Source: Homoserinimonas sp044769865 (GTDB lineage Bacteria; Actinomycetota; Actinomycetes; Actinomycetales; Microbacteriaceae). Taken from it: a DNA stretch of 64,000 nt. Positions 45,260 through 52,550 of this stretch are shown piece by piece. Positions within the stretch are counted from its first letter, which is position 1; every line of letters starts with the position of its first letter. The notes under the pieces are model-generated. The model did no database searches, had not been told where the DNA came from, and saw only the letters and a program-made list of their open reading frames with translations. Made by a program: the position numbers and the translations under genes. The DNA lies in assembly GCF_044769865.1 (NCBI RefSeq), contig NZ_JBIZWA010000001.1, forward strand, positions 806,001-870,000, read 5' to 3'.

Positions 45260-45454
45260 TCAGCCGACGTCGGAGATGTGGCCCTCGATCGCAGCCTCAA
45301 CCGCCGACTCGGGCACGCGGAAGGAACGACCGAAGCGGATGGCGGGCAGTTCGCCCGAGTGCACGAGGCGGTAGACGGTCATCTTGGACACGCGCATCAT
45401 GTCGGCGACCTCAGCCACCGTCAGGAACTTCACGTCGGAAAGATCGCGTGCCAT
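45260..45454 (-). CDS. Small MerR/excisionase-type helix-turn-helix protein
   Basis: 64 aa, a single DNA-binding domain: VKFLTVAEVADMMRVSKMTV then YRLVHSGELPAIRFGRSFRV and PESAVEAAI. The group is conserved in Actinobacteria next to bS22 and is BldC-like in size. ATG 45454 follows GAGGGG. Targets unknown. Conserved location and absence of phage genes argue against a true excisionase. Confidence 0.85.
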   Translation of the reverse strand: MARDLSDVKFLTVAEVADMMRVSKMTVYRLVHSGELPAIRFGRSFRVPESAVEAAIEGHISDVG

Positions 45455-45570
45455 CGAAAACCCCTCATGCGGAACACCCGGTGCAGATGTGACTGGAGTG
45501 CTTGATCGCTACTCTAGAGCCAGAAGTGAAAGATTGTCCATGCCCCGATTCGGGGGCTGTGGAGAGTGCG

Positions 45571-46107
45571 TCAGTCCTTCTTCAGCTTCTTCTTGATCGG
45601 CTCGATCACGCGCCGCTCCACGTTGCCCGATGCCTCCTCCAAGCGGTGGCGCACGCCGTAGGTCGCGCCAGCGACCGCCCGCCCCACGGCGGCACCCGCC
45701 TCACCCGGATGCTGCAGCGTCTCGCCCGCGCGGCGGAGCGGCTCGGGCAGCGGTGCGCCCGACCACGCGGCGAAGGCACCCGCGCCCAGCGAGCGTGGGG
45801 AGCCCGAAGCATCCGTGCCGTAGTCGACGGCCATGAACGGCATCAGCCAGTCCTCGACAGTCTCGAGGGGCTGGGTCTCGAGACGGTAGTAGCGGTGCTG
45901 GCCCACCTCCCGCACGGCCACGAGGCCAGACTCGCGCAGCACCTTGAGGTGTTTCGAGACGGTTGGCTGGCTGAGCCCCAGTTTCTCCACCAGCTCGCCG
46001 ACGCTGATGTCGCCGGTGGGCGAGTCTGAAGCCGAGTAGCGTTCGAGAAGAACCTGCAGGAGCTCACGGCGCGTCGCATCCGCAATCACGCCAAAAATGT
46101 CCGCCAT
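45571..46107 (-). CDS. ArsR-family transcriptional regulator
   Basis: 178 aa. N-terminal winged helix IFGVIADATRRELLQVLLER, ISVGELVEKLGLSQPTVSKHLKVLRESGLVAV in parts, and GQHRYYRLETQPLETVEDWL, followed by a long Ala/Arg/Lys-rich tail ending KKKLKKD that is unusual for ArsR. No Cys metal site is visible, so the signal is probably not arsenic or a metal. Leaderless: TAGCCT, 6 nt, ATG. Divergent from ktrB. Confidence 0.85.
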   Translation of the reverse strand: MADIFGVIADATRRELLQVLLERYSASDSPTGDISVGELVEKLGLSQPTVSKHLKVLRESGLVAVREVGQHRYYRLETQPLETVEDWLMPFMAVDYGTDASGSPRSLGAGAFAAWSGAPLPEPLRRAGETLQHPGEAGAAVGRAVAGATYGVRHRLEEASGNVERRVIEPIKKKLKKD

Positions 46108-46202
46108 GGCAACAGGCTAACGGGCACAGGCGGGGAGTACCATGACATGCTGTCCGCGAGGCCAGCGGCGCCGTACAGCGGAGTGGAGTGGCGAGGGAAC
46201 GC

Positions 46203-47627
46203 ATGCGTAGCAAGCCCGTATCCCGCAGCACGCGCGCCGAGCGCTTCCGCGATGCGCTCGATGACTTCGCCACCGGGTCGCCGGCACGGTTCGCAATCCT
46301 CGTCTTCACGAGCCTCATCGCGGCGCTCACAGTCGTGCTGCTCCTTCCGGCGTCGCACGCGAGTGGGGAGTCGACCTCCTTTGCCGACGCGCTCTTCACG
46401 GCCGTCTCCACCATCTGCGTGACGGGACTCACTGTCGTCGACATGGGCACGCACTGGAGTCTCTTCGGCAATATCGCCATCCTCGTCGGCCTCCAGGTCG
46501 GCGGTATCGGCGTGCTCACGGTCGCCAGCATGATGGGGCTCATCGTGTCTCGGCGGCTCGGGCTGCGCACCCGACTCATGGCGGCGAGCGACAGCAACCC
46601 CTCGCGCATCCATCACGGCCCCGTCTCGGAGTCGCAGGCCATCCGTCTCGGCGAGATGGGCGGGCTGCTCGCGACGGTGGCCCTCAGTGCCCTCATCATC
46701 GAGGTCGTCGTCGCCATCACGATCTACCCGCGACTGCTCGCGGCAGGGTTCGACGGGTGGACGGCCGTGTGGCAGTCGTTCTACTACGCGGCATCCGCCT
46801 TCACCAACACGGGCTTCACGCCCAACCCCGACGGGCTCGCACCCTTCACTGGTGACCCGTGGATGCTGTCGATGCTCGCGCTCGCGGTGTTCCTCGGCAG
46901 CCTCGGCTTCCCCGTGATCTTCGCCCTGGCGCGCGGATGGCGAAACCCCAAGCGCTGGTCGGTGCACGTCAAGCTCACCCTCACCACGACACTTGGGCTC
47001 ATCGTGCTTGGCGGTATCGCAATCACGCTTCTCGAATGGAACAACCTCGCCACGCTTGCCGCCCAAGACCCATTGGAGCGACCGCTGACCGGCACCTTCG
47101 TGTCCGTCATGTCGCGTTCCGGGGGCTTCTCCACCATCGATATCGGCGCGGCCAACGGCTCGACCCTGCTCGTGCTCGACATGCTCATGTTCGTCGGCGG
47201 CGGCTCCGCGTCAACGGCGGGCGGCATCAAGGTGACGACGCTCGCCGTGCTGTTCCTGGCGGCGTTTGCGGAGGCGCGCGGCGACGAGGACATGCAGGCC
47301 TTCGAGCGCCGCATCCCCGTCGACGTGCTTCGGCTCGCCGTCAGCGTCACCCTGTGGGGCGCCACGATCGTGGCGGCCGCGAGCATCTTCATCCTCCACC
47401 TCACCAAGGCGCCGCTCGATCTCGTGCTCTTCGACGTGATCTCGGCGTTTGCGACCTCCGGGCTCACGACGGGACTCACTGAGACGCTCCCCGACCCAGG
47501 AAAGTACGCGCTCGCGGCCACCATGTGGGCCGGGCGCGTTGGTACAGTGACCCTGGCCGCCGCACTGGCGGCCTCCCAGCGCCGGCAGTTGTTCCGGAGA
47601 GCGGAAGAGAGGCCCATCGTTGGTTGA
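46203..47627 (+). CDS. ktrB: Potassium uptake channel subunit (KtrB/TrkH family)
   Basis: 474 aa, eight or more membrane helices in four M1-P-M2 repeats. Selectivity-filter-like turns are visible: STICVTGLTVVD, SAFTNTGFTPNPDG, SRSGGFSTID and FATSGLTTGLT. Imports potassium with the cytoplasmic gate KtrA encoded next. ATG 46203 follows GAGGGA; an in-frame GTG at 46188 would add five residues. Confidence 0.92.
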   Translation: MRSKPVSRSTRAERFRDALDDFATGSPARFAILVFTSLIAALTVVLLLPASHASGESTSFADALFTAVSTICVTGLTVVDMGTHWSLFGNIAILVGLQVGGIGVLTVASMMGLIVSRRLGLRTRLMAASDSNPSRIHHGPVSESQAIRLGEMGGLLATVALSALIIEVVVAITIYPRLLAAGFDGWTAVWQSFYYAASAFTNTGFTPNPDGLAPFTGDPWMLSMLALAVFLGSLGFPVIFALARGWRNPKRWSVHVKLTLTTTLGLIVLGGIAITLLEWNNLATLAAQDPLERPLTGTFVSVMSRSGGFSTIDIGAANGSTLLVLDMLMFVGGGSASTAGGIKVTTLAVLFLAAFAEARGDEDMQAFERRIPVDVLRLAVSVTLWGATIVAAASIFILHLTKAPLDLVLFDVISAFATSGLTTGLTETLPDPGKYALAATMWAGRVGTVTLAAALAASQRRQLFRRAEERPIVG

Positions 47628-48288
47628 CCGGATTCCCCACGACGCCCCCGTGCTCGTCATCGGCCTCGGGCGCTTCGGCGCGGCGACGGCCGGCCAGCTC
47701 GACCGCCTCGATCGCGAGGTGTTGGCGGTCGACACCGACCCGGCACTCGTGCAGAAGTGGGCCGACCGCGTGACACACACGGTGCAGGCGGATGCGCGCA
47801 GCATCGACGCACTCCGCCAGATCGGCGCGCAGGACTTCGCCGTCGCGGTCGTCGCGACGGGCTCATCCGTCGAGTCGAGCGTGCTCATCACCGCCAACCT
47901 CGTCGACCTCAAGATTCCGCAGATCTGGGCGAAGGCCATCAGCCAGTCGCACGGCAAGATCCTCGCCCGCATCGGCGCGAACCACGTCATCTACCCCGAG
48001 GCGGAGGCGGGCGAGCGCACGGCCCACCTGGTGAATGGGCGGATGCTCGACTTCATCGAGTTCGACGACGACTTCGCGATCGTCAAGATGTACCCGCCCA
48101 AGTCGATCCGCGGCATGACGCTCGCCGAGTCGCAGGTGCGCAAGAAGTTCGGTCTGACGGTGGTCGGGGTCAAGTCGCCAGGGCAGGACTTCACCTACGC
48201 GACCGCGGAGACCCACATCTCGAACCACGACCTCGTGATCGTCAGTGGCAACGCGGCCGACATCGAGCGCTTCGCCGCCCAGAGCTGA
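47620..48288 (+). CDS. ktrA: Potassium channel gating subunit KtrA/TrkA
   Basis: 222 aa. RCK domain with the nucleotide-binding PVLVIGLGRFGAATAGQL then REVLAVDTDPALVQKW, and a C-terminal TrkA-C lobe (MYPPKSIRGMTLAESQVRKK). The start appears to be TTG 47620, overlapping the ktrB stop by 8 nt, with GGAAGAGAGG upstream; this gives the normal N-terminus. Confidence 0.92.
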   Translation: MVDRIPHDAPVLVIGLGRFGAATAGQLDRLDREVLAVDTDPALVQKWADRVTHTVQADARSIDALRQIGAQDFAVAVVATGSSVESSVLITANLVDLKIPQIWAKAISQSHGKILARIGANHVIYPEAEAGERTAHLVNGRMLDFIEFDDDFAIVKMYPPKSIRGMTLAESQVRKKFGLTVVGVKSPGQDFTYATAETHISNHDLVIVSGNAADIERFAAQS

Positions 48289-48290
48289 CG

Positions 48291-49124
48291 CTAGGGCTGG
48301 GAGAGCTCGCGGGAGCGGGCAGCGGATGCCTCGACCGCGGCCGTGAGGATGGCCGGCAGGTCGGCCTCCTGCAGCACGGCGATCGCGCGCTCGGTCGTGC
48401 CGTTGGGGCTCGTCACGTCGCGACGCAACTGCTGGGGCGACTTGCCCGAGACGCGCAGCATCTCGAGGGCGCCGTGGAAGGTCTGCAGCACGAGTTTCTC
48501 CGCCTCCTCCGGTGTGAAGCCCTGCGCCTCTGCACCGCGGATGAACGACTCGACCATGTAGTAGACGTAGGCGGGGCCGCTGCCGGAGACACCTGTCACC
48601 GCCTCCATGCGGGTCTCGTCGACGACCAGTGCGGCGCCGACGGCCTCGAACATCCGCTCGACGAGTGCCAACTGCTCATCGCTCGTGCGGGTGCCGCGGC
48701 TGAGGGCCGTGACGCCGAGCCCCACAGCCGTGGGCGTGTTCGGCATGGTGCGCACGACCGCGACGTGCCCGGGCAGCGCCGCCTCCATGACCGAGGTCGA
48801 GACGGCCGCCGCAAGGCTCACGACGATCGCACCCTCGGCGAGCGCCGGCGCAACCTCGCGCAGGAGGTCGGTGACCATGTGCGGCTTCACCCCGATGACG
48901 ACGACATCGGCACCCTCCACGGCGTCGAGGTTGGCGCGCGGGTTCGACTCCAGTGAGAGGGATGTCACGGGCTCTGGCCACCCGCGCGCCGCGGCACTCG
49001 CATCCGTGCGGTTCGTCACGCGGATGCTCGTACTCTCGAAGTCGCTCGCAAGCAGGCCCTGCAGGATCGAGGACCCCATCGAACCGGCGCCGAGGAAACT
49101 GATGGTGGGCCGCAAAGTCGTCAT
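48291..49124 (-). CDS. proC: Pyrroline-5-carboxylate reductase
   Basis: 277 aa. N-terminal NADPH-binding TISFLGAGSMGSSILQGLL, GADVVVIGVKPHMVTDLL, VAVVRTMPNTPTAVGLGVTA and the C-terminal family signature region EAVTGVSGSGPAYVYYMVES ... LRRDVTSPNGTTERAIAVL. Last step of proline synthesis. Leaderless ATG 49124: TAGGAT on the minus strand ends 6 nt before it and overlaps the -10 box of the divergent gene. Confidence 0.95.
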   Translation of the reverse strand: MTTLRPTISFLGAGSMGSSILQGLLASDFESTSIRVTNRTDASAAARGWPEPVTSLSLESNPRANLDAVEGADVVVIGVKPHMVTDLLREVAPALAEGAIVVSLAAAVSTSVMEAALPGHVAVVRTMPNTPTAVGLGVTALSRGTRTSDEQLALVERMFEAVGAALVVDETRMEAVTGVSGSGPAYVYYMVESFIRGAEAQGFTPEEAEKLVLQTFHGALEMLRVSGKSPQQLRRDVTSPNGTTERAIAVLQEADLPAILTAAVEASAARSRELSQP

Positions 49125-49130
49125 TGCAGC

Positions 49131-49140
49131 ATCCTAGGAT
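49131..49140. promoter_or_regulatory. Two overlapping -10 boxes on one palindrome (proC and 49148 gene)
   Basis: ATCCTAGGAT reads TAGGAT on both strands. The minus box (49131-49136) is 6 nt from the proC ATG; the plus box (49135-49140) is 7 nt from ATG 49148. They share 2 bp, and only 23 bp separate the start codons. Confidence 0.7.
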
Positions 49141-49147
49141 TAGGCGC

Positions 49148-49480
49148 ATGAGTGCGAACGGCGGCGACAGTGCAAGCAGTGTGAGCAAGGCTGAAAGCGA
49201 CGCGATCCGCGATGCGATCAACGCGCATCCCAGGGTGCAGTCGCTCGTTGACCTTCGAGTGGTGCGCATTGACACCGAAGAGCTCCTCGTGGGTGCGGCG
49301 ATCGCGTTCCCCGCGCAGGACCGCTTGGCGGAGATCGCGGAGACGATCGACGAACTGAAGGCTGCGATTCGCGAGGTTGCCCCCACCGCGAGCGGAATCT
49401 ACCTGGAGCCCGACGTCTATCGTCGGCCGGACGAGACCAACCCGCCGACCGACGTCTACTTCATCCGGGGCGTCGACTGA
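49148..49480 (+). CDS. Orphan C-terminal domain of a cation diffusion facilitator
   Basis: 110 aa, soluble. DAINAHPRVQSLVDLRVVRI then LLVGAAIAFPAQDRLAEIAE and VAPTASGIYLEPDVYRRPDE match the cytoplasmic dimerisation (ferredoxin-like) domain that follows the membrane part in CDF metal exporters, but no membrane part is present. It could be a free metal sensor or regulatory subunit. Leaderless start. The last codon overlaps the likely CTG start of the amidotransferase gene (CTGA). Domain call from pattern; role inferred. Confidence 0.65.
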   Translation: MSANGGDSASSVSKAESDAIRDAINAHPRVQSLVDLRVVRIDTEELLVGAAIAFPAQDRLAEIAETIDELKAAIREVAPTASGIYLEPDVYRRPDETNPPTDVYFIRGVD

Positions 49481-50169
49481 GCCGCACCGCGCTCGTACTG
49501 CGGCACGAGCCCCGCATCCACCTCGGCAACCTCAAACCCGTGCTCGTGGAGCACGGCTACACCGTGCGCAACATCGAGGTGCCCGAAGCTGACCTCGCGG
49601 CCGAGACATCCGCGATCCTCGAAGCCGAGCTGCTCGTCGTGCTCGGCGGGGAGATGGGCGTCTACGAGAAGGAGGCCTACCCCTTCATCTCGCAGGAACT
49701 CTCGGTGCTGCAGCAGCGACTGGATGCCGCTGCCCCCGTCTTCGGCGTGTGCCTCGGTGCCCAGCTCATGGCCGAGGCCCTCGGCTCACCCGCCTTCAAG
49801 GGGCCGAAGCGCGACATCGGCTACCGGGACATCCGCGTCACCGAGGCGGGGCAGGATTCGCCCGTGCGCCACGTCGCCGGCGTGCCGATGCTCGAGTGGC
49901 ACGGCGACCACTTCGAGCTCCCGTCGGGGGCGGAACGGCTCGCGACCTCCGACGCCTACCCCAACGAGGCGTGGCGCCTCGGCGACCGCGCGCTCGCGGT
50001 GCAGTTCCACCCCGAGGTGACGGCCGAGATGAACGAGGCGTGGATCCGGCACAACGAGGCCGGGCTGCGCGGCGCCGACGAGCTGCGCGAGCAGGCCGCT
50101 CGCCACAATGCGGCCATGCAGGATGCCTCCCGCGCGATGTTCGGGGAGTGGCTGGGCGGGCTGTCCTAG
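49477..50169 (+). CDS. Class I glutamine amidotransferase, probable CTG start
   Basis: 230 aa. Nucleophile elbow FGVCLGAQLMAEALG, VFKG-like PAFKGPKRDIGYRDI, and the catalytic His-Glu in VQFHPEVT. GMP-synthase-like amidotransferase fold acting alone. The family N-terminus (TALVLRHEPRIHLGNL) lies upstream of the first ATG/GTG/TTG in this frame (GTG 49540, which would cut the first strand). The only suitable codon is CTG 49477, overlapping the previous stop as CTGA. Substrate unknown. Converges with tadA by 4 nt. Confidence 0.75.
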   Translation: MSRTALVLRHEPRIHLGNLKPVLVEHGYTVRNIEVPEADLAAETSAILEAELLVVLGGEMGVYEKEAYPFISQELSVLQQRLDAAAPVFGVCLGAQLMAEALGSPAFKGPKRDIGYRDIRVTEAGQDSPVRHVAGVPMLEWHGDHFELPSGAERLATSDAYPNEAWRLGDRALAVQFHPEVTAEMNEAWIRHNEAGLRGADELREQAARHNAAMQDASRAMFGEWLGGLS

Positions 50170-50618
50170 CGCAGACGCTCGAAGAACTCGCGGAGCTGGG
50201 CCGCGCAGGCATCGGCCTCGACCCCAGCGTGTACCTCGGCGCGGTGCGGCAGCCGCCGGTCGCGCAGCAGATCGTAGACGCTTCCGGATGCACCGGCCTT
50301 GTCGTCCCACGCCCCGAAGACGACCACGGGCACCCGGGCGGCCAGGATCGCTCCGGCACACATGGGGCACGGTTCGAGGGTCACGATGAGCGTCGTGCCC
50401 TCGAGGTGCCAGTCGCCCGTGGCATCCGCCGCCTGTCGCAGCGCGAGCATCTCGGCGTGAGCTGTGGGGTCGTGGCGCAGTTCGCGCTCATTGCGCCCAC
50501 GGCCGAGCACGGTGCCGTCGGCGGCGAGCACGACGGCGGAGACGGGCACGTCCCCGTGCTCTGTCGCGAGCGCGGCGTCACGAATGAGCGTGCGCATCCA
50601 CTCCGTATACGTCGTCAA
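50166..50618 (-). CDS. tadA: tRNA adenosine deaminase TadA
   Basis: 150 aa. Zinc deaminase: HAEMLALRQA (His and proton-shuttling Glu) and LEPCPMCAGAIL (two Cys). Converts A34 of tRNA-Arg(ACG) to inosine; that tRNA is itself encoded at 55453. TTG 50618 is chosen because GAGAGGGG lies 6 nt upstream; ATG 50597 is an alternative that removes seven residues. Divergent from upp. Confidence 0.9.
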   Translation of the reverse strand: MTTYTEWMRTLIRDAALATEHGDVPVSAVVLAADGTVLGRGRNERELRHDPTAHAEMLALRQAADATGDWHLEGTTLIVTLEPCPMCAGAILAARVPVVVFGAWDDKAGASGSVYDLLRDRRLPHRAEVHAGVEADACAAQLREFFERLR

Positions 50619-50648
50619 CGACAACCCCTCTCGACTAGGTTTGAGCGT

Positions 50649-51281
50649 ATGCGAGTTCACGTTGCCGACCACCCGCTCATCACGCACAAGCTGACCGTGT
50701 TGCGCGACGAGACCACCGCATCCCCCACCTTCCGCGCCCTCACCGAGGAGCTCGTCACGCTGCTCGCCTACGAGGCGACCCGCAACGTGCGCACGGTGCC
50801 CATGACGATTCAGACCCCCGTCGCCGAGACGACCGGTGTGGCGATCGCCGACCCGCGGCCGCTCGTGGTTCCCATTCTGCGGGCGGGCCTCGGCATGCTC
50901 GAGGGCATGACCAAGCTGGTGCCGACGGCGGAGGTCGGCTTCCTCGGCATGGTGCGCAACGAGGAGACCCTCGAGCCCACGACCTACGCCGAGCGGCTGC
51001 CCGAAGACCTCTCGAACCGCCAGTGCTTCGTGCTCGACCCCATGCTCGCGACGGGCGGGTCACTGCTCGCGGCGGTCAACTACCTCTTCGAGCGTGGGGC
51101 GCAGGATGTCACGGCGATCTGCCTCCTCGGAACCCCCGAGGGGCTCAGCGCGATCGACAAGGGCACCGACGGTCGCGACCTCACGATCGTGCTGGGCGCG
51201 CTCGACGAGCGACTCGATGAGCACGGATACATCGTGCCCGGCCTGGGTGACGCGGGCGACCGCCTCTACGGCACGGTCTGA
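50649..51281 (+). CDS. upp: Uracil phosphoribosyltransferase
   Basis: 210 aa. MRVHVADHPLITHKLTVLRD at the N-terminus, PILRAGLGMLEGM, FVLDPMLATGGSLLAAV (PRPP-binding loop) and the C-terminal uracil-binding YIVPGLGDAGDRLYGT. Salvages uracil to UMP. Leaderless ATG 50649: TAGGTT (50636-50641), 7 nt. The paired tadA gene diverges 30 bp away. Confidence 0.95.
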   Translation: MRVHVADHPLITHKLTVLRDETTASPTFRALTEELVTLLAYEATRNVRTVPMTIQTPVAETTGVAIADPRPLVVPILRAGLGMLEGMTKLVPTAEVGFLGMVRNEETLEPTTYAERLPEDLSNRQCFVLDPMLATGGSLLAAVNYLFERGAQDVTAICLLGTPEGLSAIDKGTDGRDLTIVLGALDERLDEHGYIVPGLGDAGDRLYGTV

Positions 51282-51289
51282 TCCCCCGT

Positions 51290-51318
51290 TTGCAAAACTG
51301 CCCCACCGGGCGGATACT
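51290..51318 (+). promoter_or_regulatory. Promoter of the Cys-ending short ORF
   Basis: TTGCAA (51290-51295), exactly 17 bp, GATACT (51313-51318), then 7 nt to ATG 51326. The geometry is that of a leaderless promoter. Confidence 0.6.
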
Positions 51319-51325
51319 TGACCGC

Positions 51326-51424
51326 ATGACTACATTCGCGCGCACCTTGACCTCCTACGAGGCTTCGAGGAACGCTGGCATGATGATGCCGGCACGCGCC
51401 ATGTGTTGTCGAATGTGCGCCTAG
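51326..51424 (+). CDS. Leaderless short ORF ending CCRMCA, putative cysteine-sensing leader peptide
   Basis: 32 codons, absent from ordinary gene calls. Starts MTTFARTLTSYEASRNAG, then a Met-Met-Met run, and ends CCRMCA immediately before TAG, so three of the last six residues are Cys. The promoter 17+7 spacing places the transcript start at the ATG. In mycobacteria, leaderless short ORFs with Cys codons next to the stop act as cysteine-responsive attenuators of the gene downstream (family knowledge). Here the next gene is the winged-helix regulator at 51619. The peptide is probably a sensor, not a product; inference. Confidence 0.6.
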   Translation: MTTFARTLTSYEASRNAGMMMPARAMCCRMCA

Positions 51425-51618
51425 ACGGCCACGGCTCCTCAACAGAACCGAACGCCGAGTCCCGCACCCTTCGCGCCATATCGCGGAAGTGCACGACGGA
51501 CTCCGGGTGGCTCCCCTTCATGACGGGGCGTCCACTCCCAGCGCACACCTGAAGTAACACCGAAGGATCGCACCCTCATCATTAGAGGCCCTTCACCCCT
51601 TACGAAGGAATTCGACCG
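51425..51618 (+). other. Leader between short ORF and winged-helix gene
   Basis: 194 bp without a convincing gene. It contains CCCC/GGGG self-complementary stretches near 51517-51531, a 10-codon ATG frame at about 51520, and GAAGGA 10 nt before the next start. Candidate site of attenuation; no standard terminator with a T tract is seen. Confidence 0.4.
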
Positions 51619-52347
51619 ATGTCACTCGCACTCAAAATCTCCGACGCCTCCGCGAACGCGGCTGCCGCAGCATCCGCAACTCCCCCCGCAGCACCCGCCG
51701 CTGCCGAGCCGGCCCAGCGCCGCCGTCTGCGCGCCGTGCCGGAGGGCACCGAGGCGCGCGGCTTCGTGCTCTACGTGGGCGTCGACGAGCTCAAGGCGGC
51801 CGCGGCAGGCACCGACCTCGGCGCCATCGTCGAGGCACTCAAGACCCTGACGCAGCAACTCGTGCCGAACGCCGAGACCCACGCGGCCGTCGCCCTCGCC
51901 CCGCAGGGCGTCGGTGGCCGCGACGTCGATGTCGTGCGGCTCGCCCTCCAGGACCCGGCCGCGCTCGCCAAGCACCGCCAGCAGGACGAGGAGCCCATCG
52001 AGCCCGAGTCGCGCGGCGGCGTCATCATCGACCTCTCCCGCAAGCGCGTCGTGCTCGAGGGCGAGGTCGCGCCGCTGACCTACAAGGAGTTCGAGCTGCT
52101 GCAGTACCTCGTGCTGCGCGAGGGCCGCACGATCGACCGCGCCGAGCTCATCGCTGGCCTCTGGGGCGTCGACGACGAGGAGGCGCCAAACGTGCGCACG
52201 ATCGACGTGCACGTGCGGCGTCTGCGCTCCAAGCTCGGCGGCTACGAGGAGATCGTGCGCACGGTGCGCGGTGCGGGCTACCGCTTCGACCGCCACGCGG
52301 ATGTCTCGGTGCAGCACACGAGCACGCCCTCGCCCGACCGTTTCTAG
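51619..52347 (+). CDS. Winged-helix DNA-binding protein (OmpR/PhoB-type effector domain) without receiver
   Basis: 242 aa. Residues 1-40 are Ala/Pro-rich, 45-125 form an unrecognised alpha/beta domain (GFVLYVGVDELKAAAAGTDL ... THAAVALAPQGVGGRDVDVV), and 133-232 form an OmpR-type winged helix: LTYKEFELLQYLVLREGRTI, RAELIAGLWG, VRTIDVHVRRLRSKLGG, VRGAGYRF. No phosphoacceptor Asp pocket, so it is not a normal response regulator. The leader ORF at 51326 hints at a link to cysteine or sulphur supply. AAGGA precedes ATG. Confidence 0.8.
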   Translation: MSLALKISDASANAAAAASATPPAAPAAAEPAQRRRLRAVPEGTEARGFVLYVGVDELKAAAAGTDLGAIVEALKTLTQQLVPNAETHAAVALAPQGVGGRDVDVVRLALQDPAALAKHRQQDEEPIEPESRGGVIIDLSRKRVVLEGEVAPLTYKEFELLQYLVLREGRTIDRAELIAGLWGVDDEEAPNVRTIDVHVRRLRSKLGGYEEIVRTVRGAGYRFDRHADVSVQHTSTPSPDRF

Positions 52348-52550
52348 CCTTTCCAGAAAAATAACGGATTGATAACTAGCGGGCGTTACCCTTCTGTTAT
52401 ACAGTCTTGGTTAGCGGAAGTTGTTTGCTGTGGCAGCTCCCGCGGAATGTGATTGCAGGACACTCTTGGTGCAAGGGAGAGGGCCCGTCGTTAGCCTCTA
52501 CGACGGGCCCTCAATCACTTAACCTGTAGGCACCACGAGAAGGGGCGATC
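52348..52550. other. Gap with possible small RNA and terminator
   Basis: Contains TACAGT (52400-52405, in TTATACAGT) without a good -35 box, then about 75 bp to a strong hairpin. It may be only the 3' end of the winged-helix gene plus the marR promoter. Confidence 0.3.
52479..52512 (+). terminator. Strong hairpin before marR
   Basis: GAGGGCCCGTCGT (52479-52491), 8-nt loop, ACGACGGGCCCTC (52500-52512): perfect 13-bp stem followed by AATCACTT. Confidence 0.7.

Noticed and set aside
45260..45454. Phage excisionase
   Set aside because: Excisionase-like fold only; no integrase, attachment site or other phage gene nearby, and the position next to bS22 looks chromosomal.
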